A stretch of 64,000 nt of DNA from Strigamia acuminata (GCA_949358305.1 OX442315.1:15650427-15714426), one strand, 5' to 3'. Counted from the first letter of the stretch, positions 11,321-21,341 are shown. Made by a program: numbers and translations. The notes: generated by a model not told the origin, from the letters alone.

Positions 11321-12312
11321 TGTAGTGACCCTAGTGGTCACTAATGAGGTATCGGGAATGAGCCCGAAATAAAATATTTAATTTGAGATTGTTTGATTTT
11401 ATTTTACACTATTTTTTATGATTTCCTGTCTAGACAAGGGAGTTAGGCAGGGTGGGAGGAATTGTGGGTGGTCGCCAGGGAAACCAGCCCGCAACCTCCT
11501 GGAGCAGAAAACACTTCCTGTGAGGAGTGAAAAACTCCTCAGTCTGAACTGAACACTGAGAGCAACAAGTCATCAAAATCTATCCTGGGAACACAATTCT
11601 TCAAGCAGATTTGGTGAAAGATTGCCTGAGTATTTAGACTCTTTCTTGCAAAGTGCAGAGCCACTTGTGAGATATTTCTCTTGCTACTAGACTTAGTAGT
11701 GGGAATTCATCTTGAGTCAGTCAAGAATTGACTTGGGATTTTTATCTTGCCTAGCAGCCATTGTTAGGAGGGATTTCAGTGAGAGATTGTTGTGCGGAAT
11801 CAGCCGCAACGACGCCGCGACGACGACGTTGCGACCTGGAGAGGACGAAGAGAGCGGGATTGAGCCCGAACGAGTCAGGAGAAAGTAGTCGGAACGGAAT
11901 TGAGTCCGTGCTGAAGAAACGCCGAAGCCGAGCCGAGCGTCGAGTGAAGCGAATCCAAGCGTTCGGCGTTCCCGAGAAGTGGAGTCGTCGAATCGATTGT
12001 ATTCTTTATCATTTTCCATTGTTTCTGATTATTTTTCTTTTAGTAAATTATTTCTTCGATTATTTCATTTACTCTTTTATCACAAAATAATATCTTGTAT
12101 TAATAATACTGTATTTAATCTTTTAGTTTGTTCAAAGTCTGAATAAACATTGTTTTACTTGAGAAATAATAGAGTCATTATTTCTCTTATTGCATAGCTT
12201 AAGTTCAGTTAAAATTGAGTTATTTGAGAAGTATTTTAGATAAGTCCCGTTGCGGCATTAATAAGTTCAGAATTAGTGTTATAAGTTTTAGCAGTAATTT
12301 GAGCTCATTACA
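11321..12312 (+). repeat. 5' LTR of the 14.9-kb element
   Basis: The sequence runs TGTAGTGACC to CATTACA, 992 bp, and matches 25242-26233 at a constant offset of 13921. Positions 11323-11343 form an imperfect palindrome (TAGTGACC, spacer, GGTCACTA). An AATAAA at 12142-12147 is a candidate polyadenylation signal. The roughly 100-codon open frames inside the LTR occur in both copies and are not considered genes. Confidence 0.96.
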
Positions 12313-12314
12313 CT

Positions 12315-12332
12315 TGGGGGCCCGTTATTTGA
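12315..12332 (+). promoter_or_regulatory. Candidate primer binding site
   Basis: TGGGGGCCCGT begins a few bases after the 5' LTR. Sites that start TGG and pair with a tRNA 3' end are expected here. The first 11 bases differ by one from the proline-tRNA primer site known in retroviruses (TGGGGGCTCGT), but the later bases diverge, so the primer identity is only a suggestion. Confidence 0.4.
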
Positions 12333-12436
12333 ACCTTAACAACTTATCTTCAGTTGAGGGACCAATTTTGTGTGATAAAAAATTATTTTGTGACAGAGTA
12401 TTCTGTTTCTTTCTTCTTTTCTGTGACTAAAACGAG

Positions 12437-14905
12437 ATGTCTCAGCCACAAGATTCGAGGAGAGGACGGGGAAACGGCCGCGGACCTCGCACACGAGGCG
12501 GAAAAACCGCAGGAGCAGCCAACGTGCATCCCTCATCATCGTCCGAGTCGGACCATGCAGAAGACACCCAGGCCCTGACGAGCAAGGAATTTCGTCTGGA
12601 AGTATCGCCTGAACGACAGGGAGAATTTTGGCTGAAACAAACGAGAGAGGAGTCCCAAGATTTGCTTGGAAAATCGAGTATCTCCGGAGCTTCGTCGCAG
12701 CACGGCGACACGCCAGCTACCGTGGATTCAACTCCGACGAGCAAAATAGACCTCTCTAACATGACGTTTGAGCAAGTCATTGCCGTAGCAAGAAGACGTG
12801 GTCGGCTAGTGCGAGCCTACAAACAACAAGCGTCGGGACGTGCCCGCGATGAGGCGGAAAGTTCGGGAGAAAACTCCCCGACCCGCCACAAATTAGCAAG
12901 AGCTCGCCAACGAATCGCTGATGTCATGAAAGAAATGGAAGACAGTCTCCAGGAGCGTCACCAACAGTACGAGGAAGGTGTGCAGCTTTCCGATGAAGAC
13001 GTGGCACAAATAACGGCAGCAATGGCCGATCGAGCGAGGCGACTGCAACTGGCGCACTCCGAAGAATTCCAGATGTTGAAACGGCTCAAGTTAGAGGAAC
13101 GCCACGCCAAACAGGCGAAATTCGAAGCAGAATTGGCCAAGAAAACGACTGACGAAGACATTCGCGCCAAGAAGGATCAGTTGGACGCAGAAATTCGTGC
13201 TACCAAAGACCGACTCGAAGCAGAAATGCGCACGATGAGGAACAAATTGGCAGCAGAAAAACTCCGTCAAGAAACAGAACAAAAAGAATTACGTGCGCAA
13301 CGGAAAGCACAAGCGGCGGCAGAGCGTGAGGCCATTTTGGAGGAAAATCGAAAGATAGAGGCGGAAAAAGTCCGTTTGGAAACTGAGAGGCAAGAATTGC
13401 TGGCAAAACAAAAGGCTATGGAGTCGGCAGAAAGCAGGGAAATTCATTATCTTCGTCAAACGGCTCTCGAAGCACAAGAAGCTGTGGAAAGAGTCCGCCA
13501 GGAAAATGAAGAACTGAAATACCTTGCGCAATGTCAGTATCAAGTGTCAAGCAATATCCCGCCTCACCGACCAGAGGTAGTGAATTTGTCGCCAGAATCA
13601 TCCAGAAACTCTTTAAAAAGGAGGAGTGAGATGGATGAAAAAAGAGATGCCAAACGAGCGTCAACCTCACCAGCCAAAAACCCAGTGGTGATGGATGTAA
13701 TTAACGAGAGAAATCGACAGCGTGGAGGTAATCAACCAATTGCACCAAGCAAAAAACAAGGTGCAGTGACGGGATTAGATCCAGCAGACCCACAAATTTG
13801 GGACAAGCCCAAAAAGATGGAAACTGAAAATGTCAGTAACCCTGCAACAAAAGGCGCGTGCAGAGGCAAAGCGTTGGGAGAGTATCTTGAAGACTCTCGA
13901 GACGACGAGAATCCCGCCTATCGAAGGTCGTATACGTTCATGGAAGCAGTGGAACAGGTAGCCGAAGCTAATGAAAGAGAGGATCGGCGAAAATTGCTGG
14001 AAGCGCAGAAAAAACAACAAGTGGATAGTCAACGCGAAGTGAGTCGCGAAAGTGAAAAACAAAAATTCCAGCATGATCAAGAAGTTCCAGAACAAGATAA
14101 AAGCAGCAGTCAAAATGCTGCAACTAGACAAAATACTGCAATTGGACATGATGAAGCAACTGGACAAGCCAGTTATACGAAAGTTAGAGATTACAATGAT
14201 TATCTACAAGGCAAGTATTCACAGCAACCGGAAAATGTAGATCCACGAAACGAGTCGTATAATCAACAAGGAATTCACCCACATACGGAAGTACGATTTT
14301 CCAACGAGACACGATCACAATATGGGGTAGAGCCGCGAAATGTGTCGCGTTATCAACAGGAAACGTGTCAACAAGGTGCTACTCGTTTCAACGACGAAAC
14401 ACATCGGCAAAGTAATTATGGAGCAACCGGGCAGGACCATTATCATCGAAATGAGTCGATGGAAAGAAATAATTCACGTCAGCAATCGGACCATCAACAA
14501 GACTCACGACAAGATGGAGGATCGTACTGGTACAACGCCTACACGAGCAACGATTCACAGAGGCGACGTGATGATTCACGTGGACGATACGATGATTCAA
14601 ATAGACACGTGATGAGTCGTATAGAGACCAAAGAAGATCACGATCGAGTCCGCCACCAACACGGCAAAATGAGTACGAAAACGATCAGAAATACTCAAAT
14701 TCGGACCATTTCAGGCAACAGGACAGAGACAGGGGAAGCGGAGGAAATTTTCAACGAAACGATAGAAATCCACCGCCAACTAACTCGCGTACATTACCAA
14801 GAAGTACAGAAGAATTGGAAGAAATTATCTCAAGACAGATCGATTCACGATTGTCTCAAATCCCCTCAAAATCTCAGGAAATGGACGAGATGCTGCGGAA
14901 AATAA
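12437..14905 (+). CDS. gag: gag, N-terminal part: long coiled-coil extension
   Basis: The frame starts at ATG 12437, 125 bp after the LTR, and is open for 822 codons. Residues 1-70 are Arg/Gly/Ser-rich. About 140-370 is a long charged heptad-like coiled coil rich in E, K, R, Q and A. About 450-780 is Gln/Asn/Ser-rich and probably disordered. From about 14605 on this frame looks unnatural while the frame one base earlier reads a smooth Arg/Asp/Gln-rich linker into the capsid-like domain. I infer that a one-base loss near 14605 split one gag of about 1240 codons into two frames; no canonical slippery heptamer is present in the overlap. Such a long N-terminal extension is unusual for gypsy gag. 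Confidence 0.8.
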   Translation: MSQPQDSRRGRGNGRGPRTRGGKTAGAANVHPSSSSESDHAEDTQALTSKEFRLEVSPERQGEFWLKQTREESQDLLGKSSISGASSQHGDTPATVDSTPTSKIDLSNMTFEQVIAVARRRGRLVRAYKQQASGRARDEAESSGENSPTRHKLARARQRIADVMKEMEDSLQERHQQYEEGVQLSDEDVAQITAAMADRARRLQLAHSEEFQMLKRLKLEERHAKQAKFEAELAKKTTDEDIRAKKDQLDAEIRATKDRLEAEMRTMRNKLAAEKLRQETEQKELRAQRKAQAAAEREAILEENRKIEAEKVRLETERQELLAKQKAMESAESREIHYLRQTALEAQEAVERVRQENEELKYLAQCQYQVSSNIPPHRPEVVNLSPESSRNSLKRRSEMDEKRDAKRASTSPAKNPVVMDVINERNRQRGGNQPIAPSKKQGAVTGLDPADPQIWDKPKKMETENVSNPATKGACRGKALGEYLEDSRDDENPAYRRSYTFMEAVEQVAEANEREDRRKLLEAQKKQQVDSQREVSRESEKQKFQHDQEVPEQDKSSSQNAATRQNTAIGHDEATGQASYTKVRDYNDYLQGKYSQQPENVDPRNESYNQQGIHPHTEVRFSNETRSQYGVEPRNVSRYQQETCQQGATRFNDETHRQSNYGATGQDHYHRNESMERNNSRQQSDHQQDSRQDGGSYWYNAYTSNDSQRRRDDSRGRYDDSNRHVMSRIETKEDHDRVRHQHGKMSTKTIRNTQIRTISGNRTETGEAEEIFNETIEIHRQLTRVHYQEVQKNWKKLSQDRSIHDCLKSPQNLRKWTRCCGK

Positions 14906-16170
14906 TTCGAAAATATTGTTCGAGCAATTGGACTCACCATTATACCTCATCTCATCAAATTAAATGGGATCGAATTATACCCGATATGTTCGATGGAGGT
15001 TGGCAGGCTGGTACCCAATTTCTGGATGAAGTCATGCATCTAGTTATAAGTCACGAAATGGACCCGGATGTAACTCTAAAAAAATTGATTCCGAAAATGT
15101 TAGTTGGAAGTGCAACAAATTGGTTGCGGAAAAATAACTTCACACACTGGGATGAATTTGTGAAAGCGTTCATGAAGGAATATGGAGAGTCTAACGCTAT
15201 GATGATAAAATACTGGGATAACCATAAACAAACATTGGGAGAAGATATTCGCACGTATTTAAGACGTACAGAAGACTTGTTTACCCAACTCCCGTATCAT
15301 ATCAGCGATTTTGATAAAGATAGAAAATTCAGGAATGGCCTGACACATTTTTCTGAGCAAGTATTGCGAATGGTAGATGCACCGATGGCCAGTTCCTTCG
15401 AAAAATTGTCGCAATTTATACGAAACCACCAGATGTACATTGACGACCGGTACGCCTCGGACATTCCGATAGAGGAACAGAGAGCACGAGATGAAAGACA
15501 GCGGCATCAGTCTGACTACACCCGCGCAGGTGCAAAAATGATGCGTCCACGCTCTCAATTCTCGCTGTTACGAGAGGAAACGTCCAGCAAAAAACAAGAT
15601 AGTGGACATCCACCATACCCACAGCCTCGAGTACCAATGCGACCGAATGTCAAATGGATACAAGATTCAGGTGAATCCAGCGAGTCAATTGGAGATACCC
15701 AGATAATGCTGGCGGAATACACAGAAGAAGAAGTCGACAAATTAATGGATGCGGCGAGTGTGTTATTCACAAAAAATAATCCAGCAATAACGAAATATAA
15801 GCCTCCAATGCAGGCGAGGCAACCACAGCAAACGAGCTTACAACCGCAGATAAAAGGAAATACGTCCTTCCTTCCAAAACCATTTTCTGTCGATTTTAGT
15901 TCGAAAAAAGAGGTTGATAATTCGCAAATTGGCGAAAAAACCGGACAGACTTCAACTCCAAGTAATTCCGACGATGGCAATAAGGCCAACCAAACAAAAT
16001 TGACCCCGGAAAATGCACCATGCCATAATTGTAGGCAAATTGGACACTGGGCACGACAATGCCCACATCCCAAGAGATTGATGTCTGCAGAAGAAATGGA
16101 GCAACTTGTAAACTCCTTATCCGAAAGCATCACAAAAAACTTGAACGCGCGGGCTCAAGAAAAGCAGTAG
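14605..16170 (+). CDS. gag: gag, C-terminal part: capsid-like domain and zinc knuckle
   Basis: The frame is open from just after a TAG at 14602; no ATG starts it, consistent with it being the continuation of the upstream gag frame. Numbered from 14815, residues about 60-215 resemble the retrotransposon gag (capsid) domain, with WLRKNNFTHWDEF and a following GEDIRTYLRR helix. A canonical CCHC knuckle, CHNCRQIGHWARQC, lies at about 16019-16060. These domains assemble the particle and bind RNA. The frame ends at TAG 16168-16170, which lies inside the stem-loop of the frameshift signal. The shared 227-bp fragment at 5842-6068 covers 14625-14851. Confidence 0.88.
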   Translation, partial: TRDESYRDQRRSRSSPPPTRQNEYENDQKYSNSDHFRQQDRDRGSGGNFQRNDRNPPPTNSRTLPRSTEELEEIISRQIDSRLSQIPSKSQEMDEMLRKIIRKYCSSNWTHHYTSSHQIKWDRIIPDMFDGGWQAGTQFLDEVMHLVISHEMDPDVTLKKLIPKMLVGSATNWLRKNNFTHWDEFVKAFMKEYGESNAMMIKYWDNHKQTLGEDIRTYLRRTEDLFTQLPYHISDFDKDRKFRNGLTHFSEQVLRMVDAPMASSFEKLSQFIRNHQMYIDDRYASDIPIEEQRARDERQRHQSDYTRAGAKMMRPRSQFSLLREETSSKKQDSGHPPYPQPRVPMRPNVKWIQDSGESSESIGDTQIMLAEYTEEEVDKLMDAASVLFTKNNPAITKYKPPMQARQPQQTSLQPQIKGNTSFLPKPFSVDFSSKKEVDNSQIGEKTGQTSTPSNSDDGNKANQTKLTPENAPCHNCRQIGHWARQCPHPKRLMSAEEMEQLVNSLSESITKNLNARAQEKQ

Positions 16171-18635
16171 AGCTCGCGCCAACAAAAATTTCGGAAAATC
16201 TGCTACAAGCCCAACCAGCTAAAGAACCATCAGTCAAAATGGTACAAGATTCGGATGGAGTATCGGAGGTCCAGCCAATAAATGAAGCCATAACAAAAAC
16301 GTTGTTAATGTCAAAAACATTAGTAGAATCGCGAGAATTGCCAAAAAATTCGGAGAATTCGCCCGACGCTCAGACAACAACAACACTGTCGGAAATTTCT
16401 GAAAATTCGGGAAGTCTACAGAATGTACGACCATTAGGTGGAGAAGTATCAGAGACTTCATTGATATTAAAAACATCGGTGGAACCCACAGATTTGACTA
16501 AAACTATCCAAGAAACTCCACCAACAGCGAAAGCGCCTATGGGACCACGATTTATCAAGGATCCCAAAACGGGAGAATATGTGCAATCAGAATTAGCTGA
16601 AAAACCACGTAAAGTGATAGGAACTTTAGAAGGTGGAAAAGGGACAATAGTTTTTAACTTTGAAGACGGCGAAGTCGTAGGGATGAGATATTCGACACAG
16701 AAACCAGTGACGGACCCCAAGCCAGAACCAGCCGAAACTTCATCAAAAATGAATATTCTGAAAGACAATGGACCACTAAAAAACACAACTATTCCAGTAA
16801 CACTCACGTCACCAGAAGCAATTGGCACAATGCCAAAAAGAGGAGAAATGATTTGTGAAATGGAATGCGGACAAATCGTAGGAATAAAATTTCCGCCAGT
16901 AGAATTGGAAAATTGTCCAAAAATGAAGGAGATCTATGAAACAAATAGAACTTACTTCACAGCTGAAGTAACAGAGGCCCTAAAAAATGTGGAAATTACC
17001 CAAGAAAATGAGGCTACTATTTTTTGGGCAAAGGTAAAAGAGACCTATGAGGAAACACCATCACTAGCAGCGTGGATGACAGATACACCAACTGAGCCTG
17101 TAGAATGGGATCCATTTTTAAAAGAATTAACGACATTGGAGCCAGAAGGACCACGTATTAGAATCTTCAATATATTGTTGCCAGAGGAAGATGTTTTGGA
17201 AGGAATGACAACAATAGACCTCCAGACGGAACAAGGATCCATCGCCGCCATGTTGGACTCAGGAGCCAACCGCAGCTGTGTTTCATGGCCATTAATTCAA
17301 GCAATGGGATTAGAAAAAGAAGTGTGGCCCGTCAAGGCCAATATGGCTGTAAATACAGCAGATAAAGGGGTGCAGCCAATGGGCACGATAAGAATGATGA
17401 TTCGGTGGACCCATGGAATCATGCAACAATATTTCCTCGTGTTGCCACACGACATGAAATTTATGTTGGTTGGCAATGATGCCATGAAACGAATGAAAAT
17501 ACAGCCCAATCCGCTCAACGGCAAGTGGAACTTTATTTCAACAATCGACGTGCCACAACCATATTTGCCGCAATTCATCATGGACAAATATGAGCAGAAA
17601 AAAGAAGAGCCCGAGTCACTGCGGAAAACATTCAGGAAAGAGAGTAGTTTTTGTGCATTCGAGGCGAGACTGAAAGTTGGCAATGGCTTACATGACATGA
17701 TAGAAGAAGCCAAACTGCAATTAACAGAAGCTTTACAATTGGAGCATGTATTGAGGAAATATGAAAAAATTTTGAGCAAAAACCCAGGCAAAACTCATGT
17801 GGTACAGCACACCATCAATTTAGACACTGACAAACCAATAAGGGTTCCTTTTAAATCTTGGAATCCACAAAAAAGGGAAATATTAAGGACATTATGCCAA
17901 GAGATGATTGATAAAGGCCACGTAACAACTGCAGAAGGCGATTATGCGACGAGGATTGTATTGGTAATGAGACCAGGTTCAGAGCCACGTCTCTGTATTG
18001 ACTACAGAGCGCTGAATGAACACACTTTATATGACCCGCCCCAGATGCCGACAATAACAGAAATTTTAAGAGAACTCGGCGAATTTCAATGGGTTTCAAC
18101 CATTGATCTAACGAAAGGATACTGGCAAATAGATCTGAGACCAGAGGACCGTCCAAAAACAGCATTCTGGAGTCCTCAAGGCAGACTGATGTTTAATGTC
18201 ATGCCTTTCGGGCTGGTCAACGCGCCAACCACTTTTCAACGACTAATAGAAAAGGTATTAGGCGAAGCATTCCGGAAATATGCTTGGGCCTACCTTGACG
18301 ATATCGTGATCGTATCTAAGACGTATGCAGAACACATGAAACATCTAGATTCAGTTTTGGAAAAACTACAGAAAGCTGGATTGCATGTAAACCCAACAAA
18401 ATCAAAATTCTCCAGGAAGGAGTTAAAATTTTTAGGGTACAAATTAGGAATCAACGGCCTAAGCGTAGACCCAGCTAAAGTAGCGGCAATTAAAGAATTT
18501 CCAGCGCCAAAAAATCTGACAGAATTACAACGATTTTTTGGCATGGTCAACTTTTTCCATAGACTTCTCAAGGATCTGGCCACAGTAGCCGAGCCTCTAC
18601 GCCCACTCCTGAAGAAAGGAGTAGAATTTGTTTGA
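16059..18635 (+). CDS. pol: pol, 5' part: protease and reverse transcriptase
   Basis: This frame overlaps the end of gag by 112 bases in the -1 register and is entered by frameshifting at 16134-16140, not by its own start codon. After a Thr/Pro/Glu-rich linker of about 330 residues comes the aspartic protease core (DSGA at 17256-17267). The reverse transcriptase follows, with RLCIDYRALNEHT, PFGLVNAP and catalytic YLDD at 18291-18302. The frame stops at TGA 18633-18635, in the tether between RT and RNase H. The same frame continues open afterwards, so this copy carries a nonsense change in pol. The polyprotein would be cut by its own protease; RT copies the element RNA into DNA. Confidence 0.93.
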   Translation: MPTSQEIDVCRRNGATCKLLIRKHHKKLERAGSRKAVELAPTKISENLLQAQPAKEPSVKMVQDSDGVSEVQPINEAITKTLLMSKTLVESRELPKNSENSPDAQTTTTLSEISENSGSLQNVRPLGGEVSETSLILKTSVEPTDLTKTIQETPPTAKAPMGPRFIKDPKTGEYVQSELAEKPRKVIGTLEGGKGTIVFNFEDGEVVGMRYSTQKPVTDPKPEPAETSSKMNILKDNGPLKNTTIPVTLTSPEAIGTMPKRGEMICEMECGQIVGIKFPPVELENCPKMKEIYETNRTYFTAEVTEALKNVEITQENEATIFWAKVKETYEETPSLAAWMTDTPTEPVEWDPFLKELTTLEPEGPRIRIFNILLPEEDVLEGMTTIDLQTEQGSIAAMLDSGANRSCVSWPLIQAMGLEKEVWPVKANMAVNTADKGVQPMGTIRMMIRWTHGIMQQYFLVLPHDMKFMLVGNDAMKRMKIQPNPLNGKWNFISTIDVPQPYLPQFIMDKYEQKKEEPESLRKTFRKESSFCAFEARLKVGNGLHDMIEEAKLQLTEALQLEHVLRKYEKILSKNPGKTHVVQHTINLDTDKPIRVPFKSWNPQKREILRTLCQEMIDKGHVTTAEGDYATRIVLVMRPGSEPRLCIDYRALNEHTLYDPPQMPTITEILRELGEFQWVSTIDLTKGYWQIDLRPEDRPKTAFWSPQGRLMFNVMPFGLVNAPTTFQRLIEKVLGEAFRKYAWAYLDDIVIVSKTYAEHMKHLDSVLEKLQKAGLHVNPTKSKFSRKELKFLGYKLGINGLSVDPAKVAAIKEFPAPKNLTELQRFFGMVNFFHRLLKDLATVAEPLRPLLKKGVEFV
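16134..16179 (+). promoter_or_regulatory. -1 ribosomal frameshift signal between gag and pol
   Basis: The heptamer A AAA AAC at 16134-16140 is in the correct gag phase (ACA AAA AAC). After a 6-base spacer, GCGCGGGCTC at 16147-16156 can pair with GAGCTCGCGC at 16170-16179, giving a 10-bp stem with one G-U pair and a 13-base loop. Slippery site, spacer and stem match the classic eukaryotic signal. The pol frame is the -1 frame of gag, as required. Confidence 0.88.
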
Positions 18636-21341
18636 GAAGAAGTTCACCAAATCGCATTTGATAACATCAAGCAATTATTGACCGACGCAAAAACAATGCA
18701 CTTGCCGAATTTACACCAACCATTCATCGTGAGGACAGACGCGAGTAAGAAAGGATTGGGTGCTGCCTTAATGCAGATTAAAGAAATAGATGGACAAATG
18801 GTTGAATCACCATGTGTGTATATCAGTAGATGTCTGCAACAGGCAGAACTTAATTACGGCGCTACGGATCTCGAATGTTTGGCGGTAATTTGGGCGCTCC
18901 GAAAATTTAGACCATACTTGGAGTTCACGAGTTTCGTCGTGCAAACGGATCATGAGGCGCTGAAATGGTTGATGAGACTGGAAGAGCCAGCTGGACGTCT
19001 TGCCCGCTGGCAGATGGAATTGATGTCGTATAATTTTAAAATACAATATTTAAAAGGGTCAACCAACACCTTGGCGGGTGCATTGTCCAGAGCACCAATC
19101 CAACTCATTTGTGACAATGAAGAATCGGGAGAAGCCGATGGTGACTTGAAATATTGCCCAACAGAACCAAGAAAATGGGTTGTGGGTAATTGGAATCAGT
19201 TGCCAAAACCTCAATCAGAAGAAGAGCGCATAGAGGATGAACAAGTCACGGCATATTGGAGTCACATGCATAATGCGCCTGAAGAAGAGTCGGAACAAAG
19301 TCCGAAAATTAAAGAAGTTCAATATTTGCCAACTTCGGAATGCGAAATGGTGACAGCATTTATTGCAAAGGTCACCGAGCAAGCAGACTGCATGCCTCCA
19401 ACTCGTGAAGAAATTATAGAGCATCAGAAAAAAGATCGCCATTGTCAATCAATGCGATACTACCTGGAGACGGATCAATTCCCAGCTTACGTGACAACCC
19501 CTTTACAAAAGAAGAATTATCGCATTCTGGCGACTAAACACATGTTAGAAGAGGATTTACTATTAAAATACCATCCAACATTGTCGGATGATTTAAGCGA
19601 AGATTCGCGAGCCCTGAAGGTTGTGATATCGAGATCACTAAGATTCCGAGTGTTATGGCAAATGCACGGCCACCCGCTCGCAAGCCATTGCGGAATTGCG
19701 AGGACGCTTTATCGAATGCGACAGATTTATACGTGGGATGGAATCAAACGTGACACCACCAGATTTATTAAACACTGTCCGCGGTGTCAGGCGTGCAAAC
19801 CTCGGACTAAAACACGAGTAGAAGCAGCGCAAATTGGCCCATATGCACCTTTTGAGTGTCTAAGTATAGATTTGGTAGGACCATTGATTAGAACTGATGA
19901 AGGAAACAATTACATTTTAGTAATTTTGGATATAGCCACCAGATGGCCGGAACTTTACCCATTGTCCGACCCCGTCGCACAAGATATAGCGGATTGTCTG
20001 TACGACACGTGTATGGGATGGGGATTCCCACTCCGAATTGTGTCGGATAACGGCCCACAATTCAAGGCCCGGATATACCACGAATTCTGTAGGAAATTCA
20101 AAATTACCCCGCGATTTACGTCACCGTATCATCCGCAGGCCAACACGGTAGAAAGGACCAACCGTGATTTGAAGTACATTTTGTCAATTTTCACAGATAT
20201 TCACAAAAGGTGGGACACATATTTAAGAGAAATTGCGTTTAGCATACGCACAACGGCAACAACCAGCCGCGATTATTCTCCAGCATACTTGAATTGCTGT
20301 AGAGAATTCAGGATACCTTGGGATCCACGAATTTTGGATGGAATTGCGAAAATAGACCCAAACAAGCCACATATTTACATCCAACGATTGGAGAAAATAA
20401 TCAGGGATACATATCACCATATGATGGCGCACATAATCGACTTGCGCGAACGAGTACAAAATCACAAGATGGACAAAAAGTTTGATGACTTTAAAACCAA
20501 TGATTTGGTATGGAAGGACGACCATCCATTATCAAAAGCGTCACAAGGAATTTCGGCGAAATTATCCGACAAGCGGAGCGGACCATATGTGATCATCCAA
20601 GTCCACCAAGGAGGAGCAGTGAAACTGCGACGGCTCAAAGATAATAAGATCTTTCGCTCCATCCATATGTCTGAATTATCACCTTATTTCCCAGAATTTA
20701 ATCAAGAAATTTGGGAAAAGGATCAAACTCAGAGCAATCCAAATGGAAAAATAATTAATACATTGTTTGATGAGCCAGTAACATCTGAAACACAAGAAAC
20801 AACTGAGACAGAAAATTCGCAGGCCACTGAAATGAGTCAGATAAATAATAGCAATTCGACCGAATCACAAACTTTGCAACCAACACAAAGTCTGCAAGAT
20901 TCACAAAATTTAGAAGATGCACACGGATCTCACACTTTGGAGAATACACAAAGTTTGCAGCATCCACAAACATCTCAAAAACGACTAGAACTGCGGGATT
21001 TATCAGATTCAGACAAGGCAGATGTGAATGCTCCAGTTTTATGTGGACAAAAAAGCAGTGAAAAGGATGAAAATTCGCAAAGCAATGAGGATTTGGATGC
21101 AAATTCCAATGATGACGCGCAGGAAAGTTTGCCACTTTTTCCACGGGACTTAAGTTTGGAAACAGACGAACAAGTTGCGTCTTTTTCTAAAAAGAGGGGA
21201 GGAGTGGTAGAAAAGAAGAAAATAAAGAAATTTTATCAAGATTTGCGTGAAAAACAACCTAAAAAAGTCAAGAAAAAAGCTATCTTGAAGAAATATTCAC
21301 TTCGAGATAGGGGGAGGATTAAGCCTCCAGACTACCTCTAA
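18636..21341 (+). CDS. pol: pol, 3' part: RNase H and integrase (after in-frame stop)
   Basis: This region continues the pol frame beyond the TGA at 18633. RNase H begins at about 18720 (RTDASKKGLGAAL, then TDHEALKWL). The integrase zinc finger HHCC is at about 19670-19800 (HPLASHCG, KHCPRCQAC). The integrase core has the first Asp in LSIDLVGPL, the second in VSDNGPQF and the Glu in NTVERTNRD, about 34-35 residues later. The C-terminal tail is Gln/Ser/Asn-rich, then Lys-rich. The polypurine tract copy at 21187-21202 lies inside its coding sequence. The integrase inserts the cDNA, here with a 4-bp target duplication. Because of the upstream stop this copy would make this part only by readthrough. 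Confidence 0.92.
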   Translation, partial: EEVHQIAFDNIKQLLTDAKTMHLPNLHQPFIVRTDASKKGLGAALMQIKEIDGQMVESPCVYISRCLQQAELNYGATDLECLAVIWALRKFRPYLEFTSFVVQTDHEALKWLMRLEEPAGRLARWQMELMSYNFKIQYLKGSTNTLAGALSRAPIQLICDNEESGEADGDLKYCPTEPRKWVVGNWNQLPKPQSEEERIEDEQVTAYWSHMHNAPEEESEQSPKIKEVQYLPTSECEMVTAFIAKVTEQADCMPPTREEIIEHQKKDRHCQSMRYYLETDQFPAYVTTPLQKKNYRILATKHMLEEDLLLKYHPTLSDDLSEDSRALKVVISRSLRFRVLWQMHGHPLASHCGIARTLYRMRQIYTWDGIKRDTTRFIKHCPRCQACKPRTKTRVEAAQIGPYAPFECLSIDLVGPLIRTDEGNNYILVILDIATRWPELYPLSDPVAQDIADCLYDTCMGWGFPLRIVSDNGPQFKARIYHEFCRKFKITPRFTSPYHPQANTVERTNRDLKYILSIFTDIHKRWDTYLREIAFSIRTTATTSRDYSPAYLNCCREFRIPWDPRILDGIAKIDPNKPHIYIQRLEKIIRDTYHHMMAHIIDLRERVQNHKMDKKFDDFKTNDLVWKDDHPLSKASQGISAKLSDKRSGPYVIIQVHQGGAVKLRRLKDNKIFRSIHMSELSPYFPEFNQEIWEKDQTQSNPNGKIINTLFDEPVTSETQETTETENSQATEMSQINNSNSTESQTLQPTQSLQDSQNLEDAHGSHTLENTQSLQHPQTSQKRLELRDLSDSDKADVNAPVLCGQKSSEKDENSQSNEDLDANSNDDAQESLPLFPRDLSLETDEQVASFSKKRGGVVEKKKIKKFYQDLREKQPKKVKKKAILKKYSLRDRGRIKPPDYL
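21187..21202 (+). promoter_or_regulatory. Internal (second) polypurine tract
   Basis: CTAAAAAGAGGGGAGG is identical to the 16 bp directly before the 3' LTR (25226-25241). It lies near the 3' end of pol, 4 kb upstream of the functional tract. It may act as an extra plus-strand primer like the central tract of lentiviruses, or it may mark where the ancestral 3' LTR once began before the extra ORF was acquired. Confidence 0.75.

Noticed and set aside
11717-12090. 100- and 109-codon frames inside the LTR
   Set aside because: They overlap on opposite strands, recur in the other LTR, and match nothing. Part of the LTR.
14605-14905. A second programmed frameshift between the two gag frames
   Set aside because: No X XXY YYZ heptamer in phase was found in the overlap. 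A one-base indel or sequence error is simpler.
18633-18635. Programmed readthrough or selenocysteine at the TGA in pol
   Set aside because: It lies within the RT-RNase H tether, not at a domain border where readthrough sites occur, and no readthrough context is evident. A nonsense change is simpler.
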